A DNA stretch of 64,000 nucleotides from Stictocephala bisonia (GCA_035578905.1 JAQJVL010002728.1:1-64000); one strand, 5' to 3'. Shown: positions 19,101 through 29,633, counted from the first letter of the stretch. Numbers and translations are program-made. Notes: generated by a model from the letters alone, not told the origin.

Positions 19101-19981
19101 ATTTGTTTTGTATAACTGATGTTCTGTAATTTTATCTTCTCATGTCATTTTAGCAGTTACGGTTTTATACAATGTCATCTAGAGATATTTAGTGATACTA
19201 TAGTACATGTATTTTTTACGCTAATTTCCTAACTAGGGTTTTAAATGTGTGAGTGTGATTGAGTTTGTATATGTAGTTGGTAATATGTTATCATCTAAAG
19301 GATACAACTTTAGAGGTTTTAATTTGTGACTAACCAGTTTAAATGCTTAGACTACGAAATGAACACTCAACAATATTGTACACATTTTAATACAATTATA
19401 TTGTTATGTTGGGCTATGGTGTAAAATATATTTTTTAAGTTTTCTTATCTTTACATTTACCGATTTGCTGATTATTGTCTTGTTACTTTTGCAGAAATAT
19501 GAGTCTTGTCAATAAGCTTTCCGGCCTTGCGGAACACAGTTACGCCGAACGGATCGAGGCAAAACATCTCACGAAGGATTATGATTATACAATATTGTCG
19601 GCTAAGAGGTTGCAGACAAGGTACGTACCTTCAATTATGCTGCGGATTGGGACACCTGAGGGGGAGAGGGTATTGTTTCTCCCTAAACGTTTTAATGACA
19701 ACCTCACGAATGATGACATCCAACAGCTGAATGTGGAGGGAGCATTCAGTTTAAAGTTTGTGGGGATGAAGGGAAATAGCCCGAGTATTGTTATTTCAAA
19801 AGTCTAAATATATGTATTCTTAAATAATACCATTGTTGTACTTACCCGCTGTATTGGGCGGAACCTGGTCCTCTTCTTCATCCCAGACCATCAGATTGTC
19901 AGCTATGGTTCTCAGCTGACGTAACAACCGTTGCGTTTGGTAGTTGGATCGGGGTGCAAACTTCACAACAATCTCTGCCAT
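16130..19981 (-). CDS. Spliced two-exon leftward gene of the right arm (93 aa)
   Basis: Exon 1 runs from ATG 19981 to 19846 (MAEIVVKFAPRSNYQTQRLL..., 45 codons plus one base) and ends at a GTAAGT donor. Exon 2 runs from 16275 to 16130 after the acceptor GTGTTACAG; its reading frame stays open in exactly the phase required and ends in TAG at 16132-16130. Exon 1 is amphipathic with an acidic end (WDEEEDQ); exon 2 has a short helix (AFIAQAVGTVKIYLKE) and a basic tail rich in Lys and Arg. The 3.57 kb intron contains the satellite and, on the other strand, the OB-like gene. A TATA box lies at 20017-20010. I know no named family; the basic tail would suit a nucleic-acid-binding accessory protein. 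Confidence 0.55.
16500..18950. repeat. 125 bp satellite array inside the Polinton (~19 copies)
   Basis: The unit begins GTGACTAACAGTGCTTAACT and recurs every 125 bp (for example 16646, 16771, 16896). Most copies differ by one or a few bases. A variant with GTGCTTAGGCTACGAAATTA appears near 17788 and again at the right edge (18908). Degenerate relatives flank it on both sides (about 16430-16560 and 18960-19430), so the array seems to have grown from native intron sequence. Confidence 0.93.
19499..19807 (+). CDS. Small OB-like Polinton protein (102 aa)
   Basis: The ORF starts at ATG 19499, four bases after a strong splice acceptor. It opens MSLVNKLSGLAEHSYAERIE and carries RYVPSIMLRIGTPEGERVLF followed by LPKRFND, DDIQQLN and a C-terminal beta-rich stretch. 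Small proteins with the LPKRF...LN signature are common in insect Polintons and look like a single OB-fold; a single-stranded DNA-binding role during replication would fit its place beside PolB but is inference. The frame is intact. Its transcript would initiate at 14911 and skip a 4.5 kb intron. The gene lies entirely inside the intron of the antisense gene at 16130-19981. Confidence 0.65.
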   Translation: MSLVNKLSGLAEHSYAERIEAKHLTKDYDYTILSAKRLQTRYVPSIMLRIGTPEGERVLFLPKRFNDNLTNDDIQQLNVEGAFSLKFVGMKGNSPSIVISKV

Positions 19982-20009
19982 GACTGCAGTTTAGCATTAG
20001 AAGTGCACT

Positions 20010-20081
20010 TATTTATACTTACAATAAGTATACAACAGTAGTTGTTGATCTTCACATTCTGTTATGTAACAGTTATGTAAC
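20010..20081 (-). promoter_or_regulatory. Promoter of the leftward right-arm gene with two V/P-type bZIP sites
   Basis: On the minus strand TATAAATA (20017-20010) lies about 32 bp before a CAGT Initiator-like motif and 36 bp before ATG 19981. Upstream are two copies of GTTATGTAAC (20061-20070 and 20072-20081), each a perfect match to the PAR-bZIP/E4BP4 consensus RTTAYGTAAY. Confidence 0.5.
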
Positions 20082-20208
20082 AAGTAAGATCAACCGATCA
20101 ATAAAATTGTCTGTCGACCTTAACATTTTACATAACCCACCAAACCCAACCGGGAAATGTCAGGTGCAAGGTCTCGCAGACATCGGCTGCCGGCACCAGG
20201 AAATGTCT

Positions 20209-20346
20209 CAAGTGCAAGGCCTCGACGTCGCCACCTCGGACCTCGCCCACCGGCCGGTCTACACACACACACAGCCTACATACCGTCTATTTTGCCGTAA
20301 AAATTTTATCCTTCGAATTGCCAAATCGAAGGATTTATACCCTACT
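20209..20346 (-). repeat. Right terminal inverted repeat of the Polinton
   Basis: Reverse complement of 146-285, ending CCTACT. It holds the same stem-loop (arms at 20308-20316 and 20326-20334). Just inside, at about 20153-20227, a short segment (GGAAATGTC...GTGCAAGG) is present twice. Confidence 0.93.
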
Positions 20347-23104
20347 AGAATAATTGCTAAATTGAACCACAGAGAGTCGTGCCGGAATTCTTTTAGGGAG
20401 TTAAAATTACTCACTTTACCTTGCCTTTATATGTATGAGGTGATACTATACTGCAGATTACGTTCTTCCTTGATTCGTGGCAGGAACGTTCACCAATACT
20501 ACACTAGAGGCACACACAGCAACACAGATTGGCACTATCAGATCACATGCCACATCAGGTTAGTATCACACTAATCAACAAACTCCCTGAAGGATTTCCA
20601 CTCGACTTAGACACCTCTTGGTGTCTTGGTGAGTTCATGATGAGTCGCTGGGAAGTTAAATAGCAGGACAGGAAGGCAGTGTGATTGTGGCTGTATGAAT
20701 GTTAGAAATATATGTATTTGAATTTGGGGTGAATGACAATTTGTTGTTTAGTTTTAGAATTTTAACACATTTTATAAAACTATACGTATTGCATAATATA
20801 TAATGCAATTATGTTGACGATTGCATGACATGTTAAAAATAAAAAGTTTATTTATTTATTAATACTCTAAAACACGTTGAAATAAATTTTGCGTCATGCG
20901 TTTTAATTTTATGTTCATATGACCAAAATAAAATTAATCAAACGGTGATGATGGAGATATTGTTTATATTTTAAACACCCTTTCCCACTCACATTTCACA
21001 CTTGATAAACTCATTATTGAAATACATATGTCGATTGTAGCTTGGTTTCTATGGGATGAGAAGTTGGTGTAAGGGTATTACAAACATATGCGTAAATCTC
21101 TTAAAGTCATGGCTTAGAACTTTAACTATGTGTTAGAACTTTAAAGTAAGGAATAAATTGTATTGAAGCATTCAAAACTCACTATAAGCAATCATTTGTT
21201 TCATTGTATAGCAAACATATTTTGTGGAATTTAAAATTACAAATTTTACAAAACCTTTACCAGTTCCTTTTACATGTATGTACGTACAGACGTTTGGCGT
21301 AAGCTATATATATTATGTTTAAAGAAGTGTAGTTGTTTATTTTTAACGTATTACCGCGTGTTTTACTGTTAGCATTTCATCATAACTTGATATTTAGTAT
21401 TGAGAGCGTTTTTAGAGATTTTTAAAGCTTATTGCCTTTTCGGAGGACCAACTAACATCCACGTTAGTAGAGGAATCACTACAAAAGACGTTACCATGAA
21501 CGATCACAGGGAGATGCGTTTGATAAGTAGAAAGTAATGAAAAGGAACCAACTGTACCTTTTAGAGGAGATAGTACATATCTTGGAGCGAAGAACTGAGA
21601 AGATGAGAGTTGAGATGACCGTAGAGATGGATCCATTAGGCCTGGGGTGTCGATGTTGTCCAGCGGTCACTTTTATCACTGATGAGCACAACACATCACT
21701 GAATAGAGTTTGCCTTGAATTAAATGCGGAGTAGATTGAGAGTAGAAAGATTGAGAGACGAAAAAACACGATCACTGACTAATGAAACCAAAAGAGAGGT
21801 CACTATAAGAGAGGTCACGGCAATCGCGACGCTGAGCGAACCGTTCTGCATAGCATCATGAGTTCAACTAAGGATTAATTTTAGGTATACGGGTGAAGCA
21901 TGTTGACGGGGTTCACACCACTGGTTACAAGGGTTAGACAATGTCACCTGATATTTGACTTTTGGCAAGTGCATGTGCATAGAGGCCAGTTATATTATTT
22001 AAATTGCAATAAAGTAACAGGTGAATATATTATGAGTATGTGATTAACAATTTATGCTTAAGAGATTATAAATACAAATAAGAGGAACAAACTATTAAAT
22101 TACTTAATTATGAATTACAACTAACTATATGTACAATAACTTATACTAAGTACGGAACAATTGATCTTAGTGATCTTAGACTAACATTTTATTATTAGTC
22201 AATAAACGTTTAAAGGTTGTTTTCCTCCTCTGATTTGTTTTAATCCTTTTTTAATTAGTAGGAGTTTATTAACACTTTTTAATTTTTAAGATTTTGTAAT
22301 GTTGTTGATTTTTGAGAAGTTGTTTGAAAATTCAAGATTATCGGAATGTTTTTAATTTGTTTAAATTTTCTAGATATTTGAATAATAACGATGACTTATA
22401 ATTTTCTTCTTTCATTTTTTAGAATACACTTAGAGGTTCAAAAGGAACAATAAGTTTATTGATATTATTACTTGATATATATAAATTAAAATGTATGCTC
22501 AGACATAATTTAGGAACAATAATAATACAAATACAGGCAAGCTGCTTGAAACACAATTAGCAAAATAAGCAATAACGTTATAAGGAGTAAATGCAACAAA
22601 TATAACGAGGAAAGTGAGTGACAGGATTAATGTGTTCGGAAGCCTGTTTGTAAAGTTTCATTTTGTGAGGATACTGAATAGCTTCATTTTGAAAAACGTT
22701 GTTCATAACTTCCTTGCTGACCTTCCATACCACCACGAGTTGAGGGAAACTAAATTTGTACACATCCTATTCCAAAAAGTTGTACACTATTAATGATATA
22801 TTATAGGACATCTTCTTACTATAGTAACCATACTACCATTATTACGTTGAAGTCTATGATTTTAGTTCATTTTTCAAGTCTAGATATGCTACGGGAGGAT
22901 AGTAAGTTGAACAAGTATGTTTTTTTGGTTAAATCTACTTAATTGTTCAATGTTAAAATGGTCAGAAAGAACTGTAATAAATTGTTAATTTACTTATATT
23001 ACAAATGTTAAAAACCTAAAAAATTCGTTTATTTTTAACTCTATAACTACTCTTCTTTTACGAAACTTCACGAAATCAGTTTCATTATTACATTTTATAC
23101 ATAT
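20347..23104. other. Intergenic DNA between Polinton and Gypsy element
   Basis: AT-rich, with no supportable gene. A 74-codon open stretch on the minus strand (21636-21412) has a protein-like composition but no motif I recognise and no splice or promoter context. Confidence 0.5.
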
Positions 23105-23108
23105 GTTT

Positions 23109-24486
23109 TGTACCGGGTCGTTTGACCGGTACATTTTCGTTTTTTTTCGTCGTCGTCTTCCGGGCTGCCTGAGATTCGCTCGTGCCCGGCGATTCACTTT
23201 ACTTTGGTGGCCGTTGGCCCAGATTCGTTCGTTCCGTGTTCCAGCTCTGGTCTGTCGGGTTGGCCGTCTTGCTAGTAGTTTCTCTGCGGCCGATCGACTA
23301 AACATGCACGGCTAGAGGCTCCCTAAACTCCAGGGTCCTTGAGTAGGACGTTTCAACCCTCAGCCTGTCGTCCGGGCAAAGTTCGACCTTCTACACTGCC
23401 CGCCTGGCCTGAGGACCAAGTCATAGAGCCTATGTTGCGACTTAGCTGCCATCTCTACACCTGGGTGTTCTTCTTCAGTCCTCAGGTCAGTGCGTTCCAT
23501 TTTGTTCCCGGCGGCTGAGCTGGGGGTAGTGAATGTTTGAAAAAAAAAGATATATTTATACACAGAAAAAAAACAAATAAAAAGGAAAAAGAAGCTTTTT
23601 TTCACTAGGCCTAGGCCTAGGGACGGGCCATGAACTTTAACAGTGATTTTATGCAACACAGCCATGGGGACCTATATATATTTTTTTTTTTGATTATAAA
23701 AAAAACTTTTAAAATACAAAAAGAACTTTTAGTGTTAATATTTATCGTTATTTAGTTTAATTAGTTTATTTTGTTGTTAGATGTTTTAGAGTTTATATTT
23801 GTTAGGTCCCTATTGTTAAATCATGTTATTATTTATTTCATGTTTAGGCCTAGTGATTGTTATTTATTTTATTTTTTTTTTTGTTAAGTGTATTAGGGGT
23901 GTTTTGGAAGGGACTTTTTACTAGAACGGTACCGGGTTATATATTTTTTTAAATTGTTTAATTTTTAAACTCACCAAAAGGGGATTATGGTTCTTTTACT
24001 TGACTTCTTATTCGGAGCTGCCCAGGGATTCCGGCTTACTCCCTGGCCTCGGTGGAATTAAGGGATGTGGGCTAAATTGCCGGGGATTATTTGGGGTTAT
24101 CAAAATTGTTTCTAAATGTTCACTTTTAAATTGTTAATAAATTTTCTTACGTTTTGGGTGTCTCAGGCTAGGCTGCAGATAGGCCATGTAGTTGTTAATT
24201 GTTAATTTTGGTATTTGTAGCGTGAAGTGTTTTTGTAGCTGGTGTCATGTTCTTGTTATTTATTTAAATGCGAATTAATATTGTGGCCTTCTGCCTATTA
24301 ATATTGTGGCCTTCTGCCATATTTGATTGTTTTCTTTTTGGTTGTCTTAATAATAAAATTAGTTTTGCTCAGCTGCCGAGTTTTAGTTTGACCCTCCAAC
24401 TGCCACCCGTGATCCCATCGCTTGACTTGTTTTGAGCCATCCCCCAGTTGGCACGCTTTCCAGCTTTGGTGGGGGGATGGGTCTCA
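23109..24486 (+). repeat. 5' LTR of the Gypsy element
   Basis: Begins TGTACCGGGTCG and ends GGGTCTCA. It contains a GC-rich first ~450 bp, then AT-rich DNA with TAGGCCTAGGCCTAGG, a tandem doublet of ATTAATATTGTGGCCTTCTG and a conserved end. It differs from the 3' LTR by scattered substitutions and small indels. Confidence 0.93.
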
Positions 24487-24488
24487 AT

Positions 24489-24499
24489 TGGTAGCAGAG
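24489..24499 (+). other. Primer binding site, initiator tRNA-Met
   Basis: TGGTAGCAGAG begins two bases after the LTR and is complementary to the 3' end (CTCTGCTACCA) of animal initiator tRNA-Met; complementarity stops after 11 bases. Reverse transcription would prime here. Confidence 0.75.
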
Positions 24500-24596
24500 C
24501 GAGGTTGCCTAAAAAAAAAAAAAATTCTCTCTTGGATGTTGACGGTGGATGTTTGCCAGTTAGTAGGTCAGTGTTGGCCAACTTACCGCTTTGATA

Positions 24597-24630
<34 letters not shown>

Positions 24631-24777
24631 CTAGGCAATCCGCTTGGTTACTTTGTTGAATGGGGTTCATGGGTGGATTGGAGTGATCGGCAGTGGCTCG
24701 GTAGGCTGAGGGTTTTGTTCGTCTTGGACCCTGGAGTTGTCGTTTTTTGTCAATTGTTGAGATTGGTTGCGTTCTCG

Positions 24778-26160
24778 ATGGCCTATCTGCAGAATGTTGC
24801 CGTCCTAGTGAAGGAGGAGTTGATTTTTGAGTTGAGGTCGCGTGGGGTGACTCCGAAGGGGGATGTTTTGAATCTCCGGAAGTTGCTGCGGGAGCAGTTG
24901 TCCGCGGGTACGGCGGTGGATTGGTCTGATCTACTGGAGGTTGGTGATGAGTTGTTGGTTTGTAAACGCAAGGTGGAAGATTGGGAAGGGGTGTTAGAAG
25001 ATTTGCAGTTGGAACCTCCAGTAGGTCGTGACCGGGCCTGCCGTCTTGCACGTTTGGGGCATCTGCTTGCTCGCTTACGGATGGTCAACCGGGCACCGGG
25101 GTTGGAACCGTCGGATAGGGCGTGGATCTTGGAGAGTGTGTCTAGGCTTGAGGAGATTTTTCAGGCACTCTCGGGTTCCACGACTCCTACGGGTTTGGGT
25201 CAGCGGCCTAATTTCGCACTGTCGCCCAACGTGTCGAGGCCGCAGGCTGAGACAACGGCTCTCACTGTGCCTGAGGCTTCTTCTGAGCCTGCAGGCGTTT
25301 CTGTTGAGGTTGCTTGTGGTTCGGCTCCAGCTGCCGTTTCTTCTGCTTCGGCTCCTTTGTGTTCACCTGCTCTTCTGCAGCTGAGCTACCACAAGATACC
25401 TAACCCTCTCACGCCCATGATCCAGAATCTCCCTGTGATCGATGGGATGGATCCTGAGGAGCTTCTGAAGTTTCTAGTTGCCTTTCTCAGGCTTAGTGAG
25501 ATGCCCGGCATGCAGGCTGGGGTCTTGCTTCGCCTGATTTTCCCGTATTGCAGAGGTCCTGTGGGGGAGTTGCTGAGTTCTGTCTTCGCCAGTGATGCCT
25601 CGGTGGACTCGTTCCATCGAGAGTTACTGTCGTCGTTTCTTCCCATTCGACTCAGGGAGAGGATGGTCATGGACAGATTTTATCGGTCGCAGGGTAGGGG
25701 CGAGTCTCTGGCAGCCTATGTGTTTTCAGGCAAGGAAGCTCGGCAAGCGTTGCGCCTCACACTTTCTGAAGCTGACACCGTTCGTGTCATCCTGGATGGC
25801 ATTTCTCCTGAAGAACGGTGCAGATTAGTTTTTGCTGGTGTGCCTTCGTCTTTTCGGGAGCTGCATCAGCTGTGCATTGTTTCGCGCAGCGTGCAGTTAT
25901 CAGACCAGCAAGGGAGGGATTATGAGAGTCATCGTGCTCTCCCCACCCGTCGACCGACTATGTCTTTGGGAGGGAGTCAGCCAGTGGAGGGTCGTGGTTC
26001 TCGGCCTCCTGTTGTGTGTTTTGCTTGTGGCCAACCAGGTCACATTCGTCGTGACTGTCCACGTGCTCGAGGTCGTGGGGCAGGAAACGCTCAGTGCGGG
26101 GGGTTGCCTCCACAGAAGCTCCCCGCGTTGTTGCGAGTGACCGTGGCCATTTGCCTCTGA
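24778..26160 (+). CDS. gag: Gypsy Gag polyprotein, 460 aa
   Basis: Starts at ATG 24778 (MAYLQNVAVLVKEELIFELR); an upstream in-frame GTG at 24673 is unlikely to be used. The N-terminus has a SAP-like motif (ELRSRGVTPKGDVLNLRKLL), a middle region of Ala/Ser/Pro linker, a capsid-like region (~215-370) and a single CCHC zinc knuckle CFACGQPGHIRRDC (414-427) that binds the RNA genome. The frame is intact. It overlaps pol by about 67 bp; pol lies in the -1 frame, the usual Gypsy arrangement for ribosomal frameshifting. The leader has two long A-runs (24509 and 24603-24631) that may vary in length. Confidence 0.88.
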   Translation: MAYLQNVAVLVKEELIFELRSRGVTPKGDVLNLRKLLREQLSAGTAVDWSDLLEVGDELLVCKRKVEDWEGVLEDLQLEPPVGRDRACRLARLGHLLARLRMVNRAPGLEPSDRAWILESVSRLEEIFQALSGSTTPTGLGQRPNFALSPNVSRPQAETTALTVPEASSEPAGVSVEVACGSAPAAVSSASAPLCSPALLQLSYHKIPNPLTPMIQNLPVIDGMDPEELLKFLVAFLRLSEMPGMQAGVLLRLIFPYCRGPVGELLSSVFASDASVDSFHRELLSSFLPIRLRERMVMDRFYRSQGRGESLAAYVFSGKEARQALRLTLSEADTVRVILDGISPEERCRLVFAGVPSSFRELHQLCIVSRSVQLSDQQGRDYESHRALPTRRPTMSLGGSQPVEGRGSRPPVVCFACGQPGHIRRDCPRARGRGAGNAQCGGLPPQKLPALLRVTVAICL

Positions 26161-29100
26161 CACGTGCCCATAGCAGGAGTGTCGGGGATTTTTCGGGCCT
26201 TGCTGGCATGGCTTCCCTGGGACTTAGTGCGGTCACCTCGGTGTGTCCTGGCGTTTTTGTTTCTTTTGGTGGTACGGTGTGTCGAGCCCTTCTTGATTCT
26301 GGTTCGGCATGCAGTATCATCAGCCTTTCTCTTTTTGAGTCCCTTGACGCCTTAGGACTTGTCAGGCACACCGAGCCTTCTTCAATTACGTGCTGGACGG
26401 CATCCCAAACTCTACCTATACTTCTAAAGGCGTTTTTCCATTTTAAGATCGAAGGATTTTCCTGGAGGTAGGGCTTTCTTGTTTCCAAGGACCTGGCGGT
26501 TTCTTGTATCATAGGGGCAGACTTTATTTCTAAAAGTGGTATGGTGCTTGACCTCCAGAAGCGCCAGATACTTTTCAAGTTCAATCGGCGAGCTTTGGTG
26601 CCTCTAGTAGGTGAGTCTGACTGCCCTCCTGCAGTCAGAGAGGTGGGTTGTGAGCCCGAACAACCCAAGGTGGATCCAGTTGGTCATCTCCCCCCTAAGC
26701 AGGCGGAGGCCATTAGGAGGCTGTGTTTGCAGTTTCCTGATGTGCTTACGCCTGAGCTTGGGGTCACTTCTCTTCTGGAGTATGAGATTCACCTCACCGA
26801 TTCTCAGCCTGTTAGAAGTCATCCGTACAAACTTGCTCCCCCCAAGATGGAGGTTATGAGGGCTATGATTGAAGATCTTCTGAGCAAGGGTGTGATTGAA
26901 CCGTCTCGTTCCGCTTATGCCAGTCCAGCTTTTCTTGTGCCCAAGCCTAATGGTAAGTCTAGGCTTGTGATGGATTATCGGAGGCTCAACGCTAAGGTCG
27001 CTATTGACTCGGTACCTCTGCCTGATTTGCATTCTGCGTTTGATTGGTTCGGTAAGGCTAAGTTTTTCAGGGTTTTTGATTTGAACCAGGCCTACCATCA
27101 GATTCCCTTGAAGAAGGAATCACGGCCTATGACTAGCTTCTGTGTTCCCTGGAATCTCTATCAGTTCACTAGGGTTCCTATGGGTCTTGCTGTGGGTGCC
27201 CAGACTCTCACTCGTCTGCTTTATTCTATCTTCCATGATGTGAAATTCAAGTTTGTCTTCAATTACCTGGACGACCTTCTTGTCTACAGTGAGACTTTCG
27301 GGGAACACATGCAACATCTGGAGGAAGTTCTTAGTCGCCTTAAATCAGCTGGCCTTACCGTCAATACAGATAAAGTCACTTTTGCTCGTCCTGAGATTTC
27401 TTTTCTGGGTCATCTGATATCTTCTCGAGGCGTCTGCATTGATCCTGCGAGGACCCAGGGCATTCGGGATTTTCCTCCTCCCAGAGATGCCAAGGGGATT
27501 GCCCGTTTTGTGGGGATGGTGAATTTTTACCGTAGGTTCATCCCTAACGTGGCCAAGCTTGCTGCCCCGTTGAACGAGTTGCGGAAGAAAGGTGTCCCTT
27601 TTGTGTGGGGCCAAGCTCAGCAGATTGCCTTTGATGCTCTCAAGGAGGCTATCATGCAACCTCCTGTCCTGCGTATGCCTGATTTCAGCAGAGAGTTCAT
27701 TCTTCAGACTGATGCCTCCTCCTCCGCCATTGCTGATGTTCTCTCTCAGGAGTTTTATGGGGTCAGGCAGCCCATCGCTTTTGCTTCGAGGACGTTGTCT
27801 CACCAGGAAAAGAAAGCTTCTTCCATCTATGAGTTAGAGTGTCTGGCTGTTGTCTTTGGTACGGACAAGTTTCGGCGTTTCTTGGAACACGCTGAGTTCT
27901 TGCTGGAGACGGAAAATCAGGCACTGTTTTGGCTTCTTGCCCATCCCAGACAGCTTGGGAAAATTGGACGCTGGGTGGTCAAAATTTCTGCTTTTAAGTT
28001 CCGAGTCCAACATCTTAGGGGTACCCAGAATGTCATCGCGGATGCTCTTTCCCGCATGTATCACGAACCCAGTGATCCACCGACTGAGGCTGTTGCTCAG
28101 TGTGGGGCTGTTCTTCTGGATTTTCTTCTGGCTTTTACGACCTACTGTCCCATCAGCAGAAAGATCCTGAGCTGTCAGTCATCTTAGGTGAGCTTCAAGA
28201 GGGAGGTGCCCACCCTCCCTATTTTCTGTCCAAAGGGGTACTCTGTCGCCGTCCTCGACAGAGGAGTGAACCCCGTGTAGTGCTGCCTAGTCATCTAGTA
28301 CCGATGGTCTTTCAGTATTATCACTCTTCTCTTGTGGGCGGTCATCTTGGCATTCATAAGACCATCGCTAAGATTCGTAGGTATTTCATCTGGAAGGGCA
28401 TGGACCGGGATGTTGCAGGCAGAGTGCGGGCTTGTCACCTGTGCTCTCTCAGCAAGCCTAGTCAGAATGCTAAGTTGGGGTTGTTATCTTCTGAGGTGGC
28501 CGAGCGTCCTTTTGAGAAGGTGTTCATCGACTACGTGGGTCCTTTTCCCCGTAGCAAGTCAGGTAGCTCCTACCTACTTGTTTTTGTGGATGCTTTCTCG
28601 CAGTTCGTTTGGCTTTTCCCACTTCGGAGTGCTACGGCTAAGCTCACCATCCGTGCTCTCTAGTCCCAACTCTTCCAGCACTTTGGTGTGCCTTCTACTC
28701 TTGTGTCCGACAACGGTAGCCAGTTTACCTCACACGAGTTTCGTAGGTTCTGTTTTGGCAATGGTATCAGGCATGTGACTACCTCTCCGTATTACCCACA
28801 GCCTTCTCATGCAGAGTGGTTTAACCGCAATCTTCGGTCTGCCCTTATTACTTTCCATGCTGAGAAGCAGAACACCTGGGATGAGAGTCTCTCTTGGCTC
28901 CAGCTTGCTTTCAATTCTTCCAAGCATGAGAGTCACAATGCCACTCCCTTCAAAATTCTACATGGCTACCCTCCTAACAACCCTTTGTCCAACTTGTGGA
29001 GGCTAGAGGATCTTCTACCTACGCCAGGTGCCACTGACGTAGTGTCCACGTGGCGGGCTGCTCGGCGCAACCTGCTACGTGCTAGAGAGAGAGTAAGGAG

Positions 29101-29389
29101 GAGGTATGATAAGGGTTGTACTCCTAACCCTTTTCAGGTTGGAGATCTGGTTCTTTGTCAGGCTCACCCGGTCAGTTTGGCCGCGGAACGAAGAGCTGCA
29201 AAGTTGTGCTATCGGTGGTCTGGTCCCCACCGCATCGACAGGTTTTTTTCACCGGTGACTGCTCTGCTGGTTGATCCCCAGTCAGGCAGGGTGTTCAGAA
29301 AAGCCCATGTGTCCCAGCTTAAGGCTTTCCGGGGAACGGTTGATCCAGGAGTTGGTGTTCTTGGGGGTTTCTTGGGGCAAAGAGATTGA
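26094..29389 (+). pseudogene. pol: Gypsy Pol polyprotein (protease, RT, RNase H, integrase), broken
   Basis: Protease carries ALLDSGSACSII (DSG at 26295-26303). An in-frame TAG at 26469-26471 interrupts it. RT follows with FLVPKPNGKSRLVMDYRRLN and the catalytic YLDDLLVYS (YLDD at 27264-27275). RNase H shows LQTDASSS, YELECLAVV and VIADALSR, but the usual TDH motif reads TEN. A frame change near 28135-28150 leads to the integrase: H-H-C-C zinc motif (YYHSSLVGGHLGIHK...CHLC), first Asp in FIDYVGPFP, second in VSDNGSQF, Glu in HAEWFNRN, then a GPY/F-type tail. A second TAG (28661-28663) precedes the second Asp. Both TAGs could be C-to-T changes of CAG. Replication would need helper proteins. Confidence 0.92.
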
Positions 29390-29619
29390 TCACCTCTGCG
29401 CCCTAGGTGGCTGTTCTGAGAGAGTCTCCTTCTCTCTTTTCTTGTCGACAGTCTTTTTTTGCCCGACAGTCAGGGTAGTTCGTTCCCTGTTCGAGGGGTT
29501 TCCCCTCTTAGATTCTCTTTGGCGTCCTTGGAACACCACTCTTCAGGGGTTTCTTCTTCGTCTTCGGTTTGGGTCCCTGAGGTACCGAGTTTTCTCCCCT
29601 GCCTGGGTGTGTTGAGGTT

Positions 29620-29633
29620 TTGCAGAGGGAGGT
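29620..29633 (+). other. Polypurine tract of the Gypsy element
   Basis: GCAGAGGGAGGT directly precedes the TG of the 3' LTR at 29634, the expected site of plus-strand priming. The stretch 29390-29619 between the integrase stop and this tract shows no other feature. Confidence 0.7.

Larger units (their letters stand above)
14947..19494 (+). other. Long intron of the rightward right-arm gene (~4.55 kb)
   Basis: Donor GTAAGT at 14947 follows a 36 bp leader exon; the acceptor TTGTTACTTTTGCAG ends at 19494, four bases before the ATG of the downstream ORF. The intron holds two to three diverged repeats (15.4-15.8 kb), the second exon of an antisense gene (16130-16275), the 125 bp satellite (16.5-18.95 kb) and degenerate satellite copies to about 19.43 kb. 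The splice joins only untranslated leader to the ORF. Supported by site quality, not by transcript data. Confidence 0.6.
146..20346. mobile_element. Maverick/Polinton (adintovirus-type) element, near full length
   Basis: The element is defined by inverted termini at 146-285 and 20209-20346 and by the diagnostic Polinton gene set: protein-primed family B DNA polymerase, retroviral-like integrase, FtsK/HerA-type packaging ATPase, adenain-type cysteine protease, double-jelly-roll major capsid protein and penton-like minor capsid protein. Its ~20.2 kb length fits the family (about 15-20 kb). The ends carry the family signature 5'-AG...CT-3'. The 6 bp target duplication expected from the integrase is absent or eroded. 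Many genes carry single-frame breaks, so this is most simply an old endogenous copy, although PolB, the PLA2/protease, the BIR gene and the right-arm genes are still open. A 125 bp satellite array has expanded inside the right arm. Confidence 0.95.

Noticed and set aside
21412..21775. Host exon on the minus strand
   Set aside because: Two overlapping frames are open and neither shows a motif, splice sites or promoter; left as unassigned.
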